Source: Hyphomonas sp. (GTDB lineage Bacteria; Pseudomonadota; Alphaproteobacteria; Caulobacterales; Hyphomonadaceae). From it: a stretch of DNA of 64,000 nt. Under the pieces are notes generated by a model. That model saw nothing but the letters and a program-made list of their open reading frames with translations. It was not told the origin of the DNA and did not search any database. The position numbers and the translations under genes are program-made. Within the stretch, counting starts at the first letter, position 1. Every line of letters begins with the position of its first letter. The DNA lies in assembly GCF_016125515.1 (NCBI RefSeq), contig NZ_WGLO01000001.1:1-64000 (forward strand), read 5' to 3'. Shown one piece after another: positions 54,156 through 62,880 of this stretch.

Positions 54156-54179
54156 GAGAACCATTTGCAAGACTTGCGA
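54144..54179. promoter_or_regulatory. GCAAATG/CATTTGC inverted repeat and TTGCA repeats over the bfd start
   Basis: GCAAATG (54144-54150) and CATTTGC (54162-54168) are inverted with an 11-bp spacer covering the start codon; TTGCAA-GAC-TTGCGA follows at 54165-54179. The core is the same as in the bfr promoter palindromes, suggesting joint control by one regulator. Confidence 0.38.
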
Positions 54180-54203
54180 ATGAGTGTCAATCGAAGTTTT
54201 CGG

Positions 54204-54769
54204 TTAACCGCCAGACCAGGTGGACATAGAAACCCCGCTGCCGATTTCGAGCACCACCGTTTCATAACCGTGGAGGGGGTCGCAAACGTATTCCCTGAAG
54301 GGTTTCAAGGTCTTGGCGAAGGTCTTCAAGTTGTCGGCGAGAATCACGGCGCCCGGCGCCAGTTTGGGCTCGACCAGTTTCAGCACCGGGATGTAGAGGG
54401 TCTTCCAGCCGTCCAGGAAGACGAAGTCCACCGGCCGTCATTGGCCTGCGCGGCGGCCAGATAGATGGACGAGACCCCGAACGAGGATCCGAACTCGACG
54501 ATGTTCCGGGCGCCGGTTGCGCGGGCTGTCACATAGAGAAGCCGGCCGAATTCTTCCGAGACGGGGATATAGGCCGACGCGAGATAGGGCTCGGCGGACT
54601 GGAACACGCTGCGGCCCGAGAAAGCGCCAAGCAGGATCGACGACAGAGCGCGGGCAAACACAAAGCGGTCGCGCCGGGCATCGAGGTGCAGCCTGGGGGG
54701 CGAGACGCACCATGCCGCGCTGACGGCGCGCGTGCAGCACGCGGTGCGGGGTTGTCTGCGGCCGTTCAC
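54204..54769 (-). pseudogene. Broken class I SAM-dependent O-methyltransferase
   Basis: Two halves of an O-methyltransferase lie in different frames. The N-terminal half (frame ending at 54380) has SGRSVFQSAEPYLASAYIP, ARNIVEFGSSFGVSSIYLAAA, the SAM-binding loop. The C-terminal half (54204-54431) has MDFVFLDGWKTLYIPVLKL, GAVILADNLKTF and ends GVSMSTWSGG. They meet near 54435 with a frameshift, and about 50 residues expected between the SAM loop and FLDGWK are absent, so a deletion, not just a base error, removed them. Its GTG start overlaps the stop of the XRE gene. Confidence 0.78.
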
Positions 54770-54978
54770 TCCCAGCTGAACACGTCCTCGACGCCCACCC
54801 CGAAAACACGCGAGATGCGGAAGGCGCTCTCGAGGGAAGGGGAGTATTTGCCAAGTTCGATCGCGATTACCGTCTGGCGCGTGACGCCTATGGCTTCGGC
54901 AAGGGCCGCCTGGCTCATGTTGCCATGCTGCTCGCGCAGCTCGCGGATACGGTTGCCGATGGGCGGGGGCTTCGCCAT
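54766..54978 (-). CDS. XRE-family regulator, YozG-like
   Basis: A 70-residue single helix-turn-helix protein: IRELREQHGNMSQAALAEAIGVTRQTVIAIELGKYSPSLESAFRIS is the complete Cro/CI-type fold and VFGVGVEDVFSWE the short C-cap. Such stand-alone proteins usually pair with the membrane protein encoded next door and repress their common promoter. It starts three bases after the membrane-protein stop. Confidence 0.92.
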   Translation of the reverse strand: MAKPPPIGNRIRELREQHGNMSQAALAEAIGVTRQTVIAIELGKYSPSLESAFRISRVFGVGVEDVFSWE

Positions 54979-54981
54979 GTT

Positions 54982-55419
54982 TCAGCCGCCCCGGCGATAG
55001 AGGATGATCTGGAACACGTACTCGGCGATCTGGGACAACATCAGGCCGAGGAAGACGATATGGAACAGCATGTTCCCGTCGCCATAATTGGCATAGTGGA
55101 AAAGCGCGCCGATCGCGGGGGCGGCCAGCACATAGCCGGACCAGTTGCCGGCCTTGTCCATAATGCGCCGCTCGCGTTCGTCGGCCGGGGCATCTGCCTC
55201 CTTGCCGGCCGTGCCGCCGAGGATCGACATCACAATGGCCGACGTGACCGCAATGAACACCACATAAGCAATGACGAACGCTACGATCGGTGGCGCCGTG
55301 TGGCCGAGGGCGCGCGACACGCTGACCACGTCTTCGAAGTAATAGAAGGCGCCCAGCGTCAGGATCACGCTCATGGCCCAGGCGGTTTTCTCCCGGAAGG
55401 GCATGTCGATGAGGTTCAT
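54982..55419 (-). CDS. Four-helix membrane protein paired with the XRE regulator (DUF2178-like)
   Basis: A 145-residue protein with four hydrophobic helices (about 12-30, 42-62, 90-108, 115-135) and a charged loop ADAPADERERRIMDKAGNWSG between helices 2 and 3. The ERERRIMDKA pattern is typical of DUF2178-type membrane proteins found beside YozG-like XRE regulators. Function unknown. The start 55419 has AGGAG and lies 44 bp from a 34-bp palindrome. Confidence 0.78.
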   Translation of the reverse strand: MNLIDMPFREKTAWAMSVILTLGAFYYFEDVVSVSRALGHTAPPIVAFVIAYVVFIAVTSAIVMSILGGTAGKEADAPADERERRIMDKAGNWSGYVLAAPAIGALFHYANYGDGNMLFHIVFLGLMLSQIAEYVFQIILYRRGG

Positions 55420-55462
55420 GGCAGGCTCCTGTGGTGTCAAAGATAATTTACACCGACATGTA

Positions 55463-55496
55463 GTCGAAGATTTTTGACATGTCAAATATTTTCGAC
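55463..55496. promoter_or_regulatory. 34-bp near-perfect palindrome, operator of the XRE/membrane module
   Basis: The arms GTCGAAGATTTTTGACA and TGTCAAATATTTTCGAC match at 15 of 17 positions around TTTGACATGTCAAA (55473-55486, perfect). A further GACATGT at 55455-55461 repeats the core 21 bp away, two helical turns. Its place just before the membrane-protein gene, and its AT-richness, fit autorepression by the XRE protein; it may also affect lysK, which starts 85 bp to the right. Confidence 0.68.
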
Positions 55497-55580
55497 ATTG
55501 CGCCTCGCGCCTCGCTTGACGCCTCCGGATGTGGCCTCTAGGCCCGGGCGCACCGGTAACTACGAAGAACGACACCGACC

Positions 55581-57170
55581 ATGACCGACCTTTCCGTCCT
55601 CGCCCAAACCGCCAAGGCCTGGCCATTCGAACTCGCGCGCGCGCTCGAAAAACGCGTCGCCGAGCAGGTGAAGGCGGGCGAGCGGAAGGCGGATGCGCCG
55701 GTGATCTTCGAGACCGGCTATGGCCCCTCGGGCCTGCCGCATATCGGCACGTTCGGCGAAGTCGTGCGCACGACGATGGTACGTCACGCGTTCGAAGTGC
55801 TCACCGCCGGCAAGTATGCCACGCGGCTCATCTGCGTGTCGGACGATATGGACGGCATGCGGAAGATTCCGGACACGGTGCCGAACCCGAAGGCGCTGGA
55901 GCCTTACCTGCAGCAACCGCTGACTGTGGTGCCCGACCCATTCGGCACACACGACTCCTATGGCCGGCACATGAACGCGCGTCTCTGCGCCTTCCTCGAC
56001 CAGTTCGGATTCAAGTATGAGTTCCTCTCGGCGACGGATTGCTACAAATCCGGCCGGTTCGATGCGATGCTGCTGCGCGCGGCGGAGAAGTATGACGACA
56101 TCATGGGCGTGATGCTGCCGACGCTCGGCGAAGAACGCCGCGCGACCTATTCACCCTTCTTGCCGATCAGCCCGAGCACGGGCCGCGTGCTATATGTGCC
56201 GATGAAAAAGGTCGATGCGGCGAAAGGCGAAGTGACGTTTACGGACGAAGACGGCGCGGATGTGACGTTGCCGGTGACCGGCGGCGCCGTGAAGATGCAG
56301 TGGAAGCCGGATTTCGGCATGCGCTGGGCGGCGCTCGGCGTCGATTTCGAGATGTTCGGCAAGGACCACCAGGCCAATGCGCCGATTTATTCACGCATCG
56401 CGAAAATCCTCGGTGCTCGCCCGCCGGAACAGTACGTCTACGAATTGTTCCTCGACGACAAGGGCGAGAAGATCTCCAAGACGAAGGGCAACGGCATCTC
56501 TGTCGAGCAATGGCTGACCTATGCGCCGGACGAGAGCTTGTCGCTGTTCCAGTTCCAGAAGCCGCGCGTCGCGAAGAAGCTCTATTTCGACGTGATCCCG
56601 AAGGCGGTCGACGAATACCTGACCTTCCTGGAGAAGTTCCAGACCGAAGAGCCGGCCGCGCGGTTGGAGAACCCGGTCTGGCACATCCATCTCGGCAATC
56701 CGCCGCAATGGTCGAGCCCCGTTTCCTTCGCGCTGCTGCTGAACCTTGTCGCCGTGGCAAACCCGGAAGATCGCTCGCAACTCTGGGGTTTTATCCAGCG
56801 CTATGCGCCGGGCACGACTCCGGAAACGCATCCGCTGCTCGACAGCCTGGCGGGCTATGCGATGGCTTATTACCGCGACTTTGTGTTGCCGACGAAATCC
56901 TACCGCGCCCCGGATGAGAAGGAACGCGCCGCTATGGCCGACCTGTCTGCCCGCCTGAAGGCCTTCGACGAATCTCCAAACCCGGACAATCTGCAATCGA
57001 TGACCTTCAGTGTCGGCACCGACCATGGCTTCGAGAATCTGCGCGACTGGTTCAAGGCGCTTTATGAAGTGCTGCTCGGCCAGAGCCAGGGGCCGCGCTT
57101 CGGCAGTTTCGCGGCGCTCTATGGCCAGACTGAGACCGCCGCGCTGATCGACCAAGCGCTGGCCCGCTGA
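55581..57170 (+). CDS. lysK: Lysyl-tRNA synthetase, class I
   Basis: A 529-residue class I LysRS charging tRNA-Lys in the cytosol. The HIGH-type motif is [12 protein letters not shown] near residue 54 and the KMSKS equivalent [11 protein letters not shown] near 297; [10 protein letters not shown] and [15 protein letters not shown] fit the family. Alphaproteobacteria characteristically use this archaeal-type enzyme instead of class II LysS. Confidence 0.95.
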   Translation: MTDLSVLAQTAKAWPFELARALEKRVAEQVKAGERKADAPVIFETGYGPSGLPHIGTFGEVVRTTMVRHAFEVLTAGKYATRLICVSDDMDGMRKIPDTVPNPKALEPYLQQPLTVVPDPFGTHDSYGRHMNARLCAFLDQFGFKYEFLSATDCYKSGRFDAMLLRAAEKYDDIMGVMLPTLGEERRATYSPFLPISPSTGRVLYVPMKKVDAAKGEVTFTDEDGADVTLPVTGGAVKMQWKPDFGMRWAALGVDFEMFGKDHQANAPIYSRIAKILGARPPEQYVYELFLDDKGEKISKTKGNGISVEQWLTYAPDESLSLFQFQKPRVAKKLYFDVIPKAVDEYLTFLEKFQTEEPAARLENPVWHIHLGNPPQWSSPVSFALLLNLVAVANPEDRSQLWGFIQRYAPGTTPETHPLLDSLAGYAMAYYRDFVLPTKSYRAPDEKERAAMADLSARLKAFDESPNPDNLQSMTFSVGTDHGFENLRDWFKALYEVLLGQSQGPRFGSFAALYGQTETAALIDQALAR

Positions 57171-57232
57171 ATTGTAACGTGTGGGCCTGTCCGGGGCAGG
57201 CTAGTCTTGTGCTCAAAGACGGAGTCTTCAGC

Positions 57233-57565
57233 ATGCGTTCAATCCTGCTTGTGCTCGCCGCCCTGACACTGCCGCTGGGTGGCTGCATGGCCACCAAGAT
57301 CGTGACCGTTCCGGTCAGCGTCGCCGGCTATGCGCTCGAGGCGACGGGGAAGGGCGTGATGTATGTCGGCGGTACGGCTGTGCGCGTAACCGGCGACGCA
57401 TTTGACGGGCCGGACGAAATGGTCCGGCTCGAAGTGACCTACAAGAAGGGCAAGAAGACGCGCACCGAGACGAAAACGGTCAAGGCCAAGTATGTCGAGC
57501 GCGAAATCGAGAAGATGAGCAAGAAGGGCAAGGTCGTCGACGTGGAAGTATCACCTGCGGATTGA
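57233..57565 (+). CDS. Hypothetical lipoprotein
   Basis: A 110-residue protein with a lipobox (LTLPLGGC, Cys18), a Gly/Val-rich stretch (VPVSVAGYALEATGKGVMYVGGTAVRVTGDAFDG) that could insert in or lie on a membrane, and a very Lys-rich C-terminus (YKKGKKTRTETKTVKAKYVERE). No family recognised. It stands 62 bp after lysK and ends near the terminator of the opposite gene. Confidence 0.7.
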   Translation: MRSILLVLAALTLPLGGCMATKIVTVPVSVAGYALEATGKGVMYVGGTAVRVTGDAFDGPDEMVRLEVTYKKGKKTRTETKTVKAKYVEREIEKMSKKGKVVDVEVSPAD

Positions 57566-57578
57566 GGGCAAAAAAAAA

Positions 57579-57608
57579 GCCCCGGAAGCGGATCAGCGCG
57601 ACCGGGGC
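57579..57608 (-). terminator. Intrinsic terminator of the indolepyruvate oxidoreductase gene
   Basis: GCCCCGG (57579-57585) pairs with CCGGGGC (57602-57608) and on the minus strand is followed by nine T (A-run 57570-57578), marking the end of the transcript whose stop is at 57632. Confidence 0.75.
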
Positions 57609-57631
57609 AGGTGTTCCAGGGGAGAATTACT

Positions 57632-60600
57632 CTACTCGGCCGCCGCAATCAGCGACGTCCTGGCTTTTGGCAGCTTGCCCATTGGCCATCCGGCCCAGAG
57701 CTCCGCTTCACGCGCTTTCGCTTTTTCGGCGGCCGCTTCCTTGATGTGGCCGAAGCCACGGATTTCGTCCGGCACCTTGGCGATCTCGACCGCCAGTGCG
57801 TGGTTTGCCTCGGTGAGTTCGCTGGCGAGCTTCGCCATGTTGTCGAGATAGGTGTCGCGCAGGCCGCGTTCCATCCGGCGCTCTTCAGTATAGCCGAACA
57901 GGTCGAGCCGGGTGCCACGAAGGCCCTTGAGCCGGGCGAGGATCTTGAAGCCGGTCATCATCCAGGCCCCGAAATGCTTCTTCTCCAGATGACCGTGGCT
58001 GTCCTTCTTCGCGATCAGCGGCGCGGCGAGCCAGAAGCGGAGCTTGCCGCCCTTGAACTGGCTTTCGAGCTGCCGGGCGAACGTGCCGTCCGTATAGAGA
58101 CGGGCGACTTCGTACTCATCTTTGTAGGCCATCAGCTTGTAGGCGTAGGTTGCCACAGCCCGGGTGAGGTTTTCGCCGAGACCGGCCTTGGTTTCGGCGG
58201 CGCGCACGAGCGCCACGGTCTGGCGATAGCGATCAGCATAGGCGGCGTTCTGATAGGCCACGAGACGTGCCGCCCGGTGTTCGATCAGTTCGTCCAGCGT
58301 CTTCTCTTCAACATGCCCGCGCGGATCGTGCTGCGCGGCGAGGCGTTCCGGCGCCGCTGCGGCGATGCGTCCGATATTGAACGCGGCCATGTTGTCTTCG
58401 ACCTTCGTGCCGTTCAGCCGGATGGCGCGGTAGAGGCCGCGCAGGCTCACCGGCACCTTGCCCTTCTGCCAGGCGTATCCGGCCATGATCATGTTGGTGT
58501 AGATCGCTTCATGCAGATAGCCCACAGCGAGGGCTTCGGCATCCAACGCGCCGAACTCTGCCGCCTGGCGCTTCACACGCGCCGACAGGAGGTCGCTCTC
58601 GAAACGTTTTGACCGGTTACGGATGAATTCCGACGTCGGCGTGACATCCGAGTTGGCGTAAGCGGCCGTGCGTTCCGGATCCATCAGGTTCAAGGCATCG
58701 CCGCCGGCTGCGACGACAAGGTCGCACGCGATGACGACATCGGCGCTGGCCGGCGGTACGCGGCCGGTGGAGATCGTCTCCGGCTCGCGCGCGAAACGGA
58801 TGTGGCTGAGCACCGGGCCGCCCTTCTGGGCGAGGCCGGTCATGTCGAGAGAAGAGGCGGCGTTGCCGTCAACATGCGCGGCCATGGCGAGGACAGCTGC
58901 GACGGTGGTGACGCCTGTGCCGCCGACGCCGGTAAACAATATGTTCCAGGGCTGGGCAAGGCTCGGCGTTTCGGGCAGGGGCAGGCCCTCGGCATCGAAC
59001 ACCTGGCGCGGCTGGTCTTCCCAGGCCGGCTCGCCGTCCTTGATCGTCACAAAGCTCGGGCAGAAGCCCTTGAGACAGGAAAGGTCGGTGTTGCAGGTCG
59101 ACTGGTTGATCCGCCGCTTGCGGCCGAGTTCGGTCTCCACCGGCTCTACCGACAGGCAGTTCGATTTCACCGAACAGTCGCCGCAGCCTTCGCACACTTC
59201 CGTGTTGATGATCGTGCGCACACGGTCCGGCGCGATCATGCCGCGCTTGGAGCGGCGGCGCTTCTCGGTCGCGCACATCTGGTCATAGATGATCACCGAG
59301 ACGCCCGGCGTCTCGCGCAGTTCAAGCTGCACATCTTCGAGGTCGTCGCGGTGATGGATGGTGACGCGGCGGGGCAGGCCCTTGACACCGGCATAGCGGG
59401 TCGGGTCTTCCGTCACGATACGGATGGTCTTGACGCCTTCGGCTTCGACCTGCTGGGCAATCATCGCCGGCGTCTGGCCGCTCTCCACATGCTGGCCGCC
59501 GGTCATCGCGACGGCGTCGTTGTAGAGGATCTTGTAGGTCATGTTGGCGCCGGAGGTGACCGCTGCGCGGATCGCCAGGCTGCCGGAATGGGAATAGGTG
59601 CCATCACCAAGGTTGACGAAAACGTGCTTCTCGTCGGTCGCCCAGTGCTGGCCGACCCAGCCGAGGCCTTCGCCGCCCATCTGGCTTGTCATGTCGGTTT
59701 TTCGGTCCGGCATGAAGTTCGCCATGTAGTGGCAACCGATCCCAGCCAGGGCGCGGCTGCCTTCCGGCACGACGGTCGAGGAATTGTGCGGACAGCCTGA
59801 GCAGAAATGCGGTGAACGGACGGTCGGGGAGGCGTTGGTACGGGCCGCTTCGCTGGCGCGGCCGACGCGGTCGAAATAGGCTTTCGCGCGTGTCGTGTCC
59901 CAGCCTGCCGGAAGGGCGTACATCAAGGCGTTCGCGATCTCCGGAATGGTCAGGGACGCGATATCGGACAAAAGCGGTGCGCCGTTGGCGTCACACTTGC
60001 CTTCGATGACCGGGCGGCGGCTTTCAGGCAGGTCATAGAGCGCGGCTTTGAGCTGGCTCTCGATCAGCGGACGCTTGTGCTCGATGACGATCACCCGCTC
60101 GAGCCCGGCGCAGAATTCGCGCACGCCCTGCGGCTCCAGTGGCCAGGGCATGGCCACCTTGTAGATGCTGAGACCCAGCGCGCCGGCTTCCTGCGGGCTG
60201 AGGCCAAGCGCGCCGAGCGCCTCGAACACGTCGCGCGCCGCCTGCCCGGTGACGATCAGGCCGAGGCGTGGCTTCGGTGAGGGCAGGATCACATGGTCCA
60301 GCCGGTTAGCGCGCACATAGGCCTGCGCGGCCGGAATCTTGATCTGGCGAAGGCGCGCTTCCTTGTTCAGCGGAACGTCGCCCCGGCGCATGTGCACGCC
60401 GTCTTCGGGCAAAGCGAAGTTCGGCTTCTGGATTGCGAAGCGGGACAGGTCGACATTCACCACGGCGCCGGAATCCATTGTGTCGGCCAGCGCAACGAGA
60501 CCTACCCAGGCGCCGGAAAAGCGGCTCATCTCCCAGCCATGGATGCCATAGTCGAGCACGTCCTGGATCGAGGCGGGGTTGAGCGTCGGAATCTCCGCGT

Positions 60601-61093
60601 CCTGCATCGCGTATTCGGATTGGGAGGGCAGCGTCGAGGATTTGCAATTATGGTCGTCGCCCACCACGGTCAGAACGCCGCCCAGCGCCGAAGTACCGGC
60701 CGCATTCGCGTGCTTGAAAACGTCACCGGTGCGGTCGACGCCCGGTGCCTTGCCGTACCAGATGCCGAACAGGCCGTCGAATCTCGCGCCGGGAAACAGG
60801 CCGAGCTGCTGCGAGCCCCATACGGCGGTGGCGCCCAGGTCCTCGTTCAGGCCTTCCCAGAATTTGATGTCATGCGCGTCCAGCCATTTCTGCGCGGCAC
60901 GCAGCTGCTGGTCGTATCCGCCGAGCGGAGAGCCCCGATAGCCCGAAATGAACCCGCCCGTGTGATGTCCGGCGGCCTGGTCGATCCGCTTGCGATCAAG
61001 CGGCAGGCGCACCAGCGCCTGGATGCCGGTCATGTAAGCCTTGCCCTCGACAAGATCGTATTTGTCGTCCAGCGTGACTTCACGATGTTTCAT
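57632..61093 (-). CDS. Single-chain indolepyruvate ferredoxin oxidoreductase
   Basis: A 1153-residue fusion of the IorA and IorB type subunits, oxidatively decarboxylating indolepyruvate or other aryl/2-oxo acids to acyl-CoA with ferredoxin. N-terminal pyrimidine domain (HTGGFISGYRGSPLGGYDQQL), TPP domain with GLGWVGQHWATDEKHVF and NLGDGTYSHSGSLAIRAAV near 484, iron-sulfur clusters CEGCGDCSVKSNCLSVEP near 631 and CNTDLSCLKGFCPSF, and the C-terminal gamma domain GVGGTGVTTVAAVLA near 721. Start at 61093 (MKHREVTLDDKYDL). Divergent from an Lrp-type regulator, its likely controller. Confidence 0.9.
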   Translation of the reverse strand: MKHREVTLDDKYDLVEGKAYMTGIQALVRLPLDRKRIDQAAGHHTGGFISGYRGSPLGGYDQQLRAAQKWLDAHDIKFWEGLNEDLGATAVWGSQQLGLFPGARFDGLFGIWYGKAPGVDRTGDVFKHANAAGTSALGGVLTVVGDDHNCKSSTLPSQSEYAMQDAEIPTLNPASIQDVLDYGIHGWEMSRFSGAWVGLVALADTMDSGAVVNVDLSRFAIQKPNFALPEDGVHMRRGDVPLNKEARLRQIKIPAAQAYVRANRLDHVILPSPKPRLGLIVTGQAARDVFEALGALGLSPQEAGALGLSIYKVAMPWPLEPQGVREFCAGLERVIVIEHKRPLIESQLKAALYDLPESRRPVIEGKCDANGAPLLSDIASLTIPEIANALMYALPAGWDTTRAKAYFDRVGRASEAARTNASPTVRSPHFCSGCPHNSSTVVPEGSRALAGIGCHYMANFMPDRKTDMTSQMGGEGLGWVGQHWATDEKHVFVNLGDGTYSHSGSLAIRAAVTSGANMTYKILYNDAVAMTGGQHVESGQTPAMIAQQVEAEGVKTIRIVTEDPTRYAGVKGLPRRVTIHHRDDLEDVQLELRETPGVSVIIYDQMCATEKRRRSKRGMIAPDRVRTIINTEVCEGCGDCSVKSNCLSVEPVETELGRKRRINQSTCNTDLSCLKGFCPSFVTIKDGEPAWEDQPRQVFDAEGLPLPETPSLAQPWNILFTGVGGTGVTTVAAVLAMAAHVDGNAASSLDMTGLAQKGGPVLSHIRFAREPETISTGRVPPASADVVIACDLVVAAGGDALNLMDPERTAAYANSDVTPTSEFIRNRSKRFESDLLSARVKRQAAEFGALDAEALAVGYLHEAIYTNMIMAGYAWQKGKVPVSLRGLYRAIRLNGTKVEDNMAAFNIGRIAAAAPERLAAQHDPRGHVEEKTLDELIEHRAARLVAYQNAAYADRYRQTVALVRAAETKAGLGENLTRAVATYAYKLMAYKDEYEVARLYTDGTFARQLESQFKGGKLRFWLAAPLIAKKDSHGHLEKKHFGAWMMTGFKILARLKGLRGTRLDLFGYTEERRMERGLRDTYLDNMAKLASELTEANHALAVEIAKVPDEIRGFGHIKEAAAEKAKAREAELWAGWPMGKLPKARTSLIAAAE

Positions 61094-61171
61094 GGCGTCG
61101 GATCCTCGGAATTCCCCAAGGTATATTATTGGGTGAATCGCGTGAAAAAGCTTGCCTAACTTGCGCAAATT

Positions 61172-61188
61172 TTGCTAATTAGGGGCAA
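61172..61188. promoter_or_regulatory. Candidate Lrp-type operator between ferredoxin oxidoreductase and regulator
   Basis: TTGC (61172-61175) and GCAA (61185-61188) form an inverted pair with AT-rich spacer in the 127-bp divergent interval; TTGCGCAAA at 61161-61169 adds another. Lrp/AsnC proteins recognise degenerate AT-rich palindromes of this kind in divergent promoters. Confidence 0.38.
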
Positions 61189-61220
61189 TAATTTCCACGA
61201 TTGAACGGAACGACAGAATA

Positions 61221-61718
61221 TTGTCCCAAGAACTAGATAGCGTTGATGCCCGGATTTTGGACCTCATCCAGCGTGATGCGAGCCTCTCCGTGGCCGAAAT
61301 TGCCGACCGTGTCGGCTTGTCCTCGTCGCCGTGCTGGCGGCGCATCAAGCGCATGGAAGAGGCCGGATTCATCCTCGGCCGGGTGACGCTGATCAACAAT
61401 CACGCGCTGGGGCTGGACTTTGAGGTCATGGCCAGCGTGAAGCTGGCTTTGCCCAGCCGCGAGAATCTCGAAGCGTTCGAGGCGATGGTCCAGGCCTGGC
61501 CAGAAGTCATCGAATGCATGACGGTGACCGGCGCGGTCGACTACATGATGCATATCGTGACCACCGACATGCACGCCTATGACAATTTCCTGCGCGACAA
61601 GCTGCTGGGCTCAAAGCTGGTGTCGGACGTCCAGTCTCGCATCGTGATCCGCGTCGCCAAACGCACGACGGCCTTGCCGCTGGGGCTTGTGCGCCAGACG
61701 ACCAAAGTCAGTGACTAG
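61221..61718 (+). CDS. Lrp/AsnC-family transcriptional regulator
   Basis: A 165-residue regulator: N-terminal winged helix (LDSVDARILDLIQRDASLSVAEIADRVGLSSSPCWRRIKRMEEAGFI) and a C-terminal RAM ligand-binding domain (VTGAVDYMMHIVTTDMHAYDNFL). Start is TTG at 61221 because no ATG precedes the helix. Placed divergently from indolepyruvate ferredoxin oxidoreductase, an aromatic amino-acid catabolic gene, it is probably its amino-acid-responsive controller. Confidence 0.92.
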   Translation: MSQELDSVDARILDLIQRDASLSVAEIADRVGLSSSPCWRRIKRMEEAGFILGRVTLINNHALGLDFEVMASVKLALPSRENLEAFEAMVQAWPEVIECMTVTGAVDYMMHIVTTDMHAYDNFLRDKLLGSKLVSDVQSRIVIRVAKRTTALPLGLVRQTTKVSD

Positions 61719-62880
61719 AGGCGCTGCCTTCCGGCGTGTAACCGCCGTCTGTGCGCTCGTTGTCTTCGCAATCGCGCCGGCCCATGCCGAGTCGCCGAAC
61801 TACCACCTCCAGAAGCGAGTCGACCAGACAAGGTCAGACTACGGATTGGTGGGGCTCGGGGCTGTTATCGCGACGTCAAAGGACGGCGTTGTCGAGATTG
61901 CGGTATCGGGCCAGCGTGTCTTGGGCGGCGACGATCCGATCCGCGTCACCGACTCTTGGCATATCGGCTCCAACACAAAGATGCTGACGGCGTTGCTCTA
62001 TGCGCGGCTCGTCCAGGCGGGTCACGCGAAGTGGGGCGCGACGCTGCCGGAAATGTTTCCGCAGCTCGCCGAAGACATGGACGCGGGCTGGACCGACGTG
62101 ACGATCGAGGATCTCTTGTCGCATCGCTCCGGCGCCGCAGCGAATGCCTCAATGGGGTGGATGCTCGCGGCCAAGGCTGACAAGTCGCCGCTTGACGAAC
62201 AGCGCGCGCGCCTCGTTGCAAGAACGGTCGCCGCGCCGCCGTCAGGCACGCGCGGCGAATTTGTCTACTCCAACCTCGGCTTCATGATGGCAGGCGCAGC
62301 CATCGAGCGCATTGCGTCAGATGTGCCAGCACTGCGCGGAAATCCCTACGAGACACTGCTGCGCGAACTCGTTATTCTGAAAGGCCCGGAAGGCTCCGCC
62401 GCAGGCTTCGGTTTTGGGCCGCCCCGCACGGGCCCGCAAGGTCATGGACCGCGCTTGTTCGGACTGGGACTTCGGGCCTTCGGGCGCGGCGTGGACGCCG
62501 ATAATCCAGCCGCGCTGGGCCCTGCCGGTACCGTGCATTACAGTCTGCGCGGCCACGCGACGATGCTGCTCTCGTTCCTTGATGGCCCAGACGCCTTGCC
62601 CAAGGCGATGCGCGCCAAACTCATGTCGCCCTATCCTGATGGCACGTCCGAATATGCGCTCGGGTGGGGCATGAAGCAGGTATGGCCAGCCGGCGAAGCG
62701 TTCATGCACGCCGGCTCAAACACGCTCTGGCTTTCGCAGGTCGTCGTGCTGCCGTCGGTCGATACCGTGATCATCGTGAACACGAACCAGTACAACCAGA
62801 ATGCCGATAAGGCAGTCCGGGAATTGACAGAAGCTCTCGTCGCGCAAGCTGGTACTCAGCGCAGGTTGAACGACGAATAG
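61711..62880 (+). CDS. Serine hydrolase, beta-lactamase/class C fold
   Basis: A 389-residue secreted protein. Signal peptide near residues 8-28 (VFAIAPAHA). The SxxK nucleophile is in HIGSNTKMLTALLYAR near 85, the YxN motif in FVYSNLGFMMAG near 190, and the C-terminal HAGSNTLW stands for the HxG element. Acts as a beta-lactamase, D-amino-peptidase or esterase; substrate unknown. Start GTG at 61711 overlaps the Lrp gene end by 8 bases; a TTG at 61687 is the alternative. Confidence 0.78.
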   Translation: MTRGAAFRRVTAVCALVVFAIAPAHAESPNYHLQKRVDQTRSDYGLVGLGAVIATSKDGVVEIAVSGQRVLGGDDPIRVTDSWHIGSNTKMLTALLYARLVQAGHAKWGATLPEMFPQLAEDMDAGWTDVTIEDLLSHRSGAAANASMGWMLAAKADKSPLDEQRARLVARTVAAPPSGTRGEFVYSNLGFMMAGAAIERIASDVPALRGNPYETLLRELVILKGPEGSAAGFGFGPPRTGPQGHGPRLFGLGLRAFGRGVDADNPAALGPAGTVHYSLRGHATMLLSFLDGPDALPKAMRAKLMSPYPDGTSEYALGWGMKQVWPAGEAFMHAGSNTLWLSQVVVLPSVDTVIIVNTNQYNQNADKAVRELTEALVAQAGTQRRLNDE

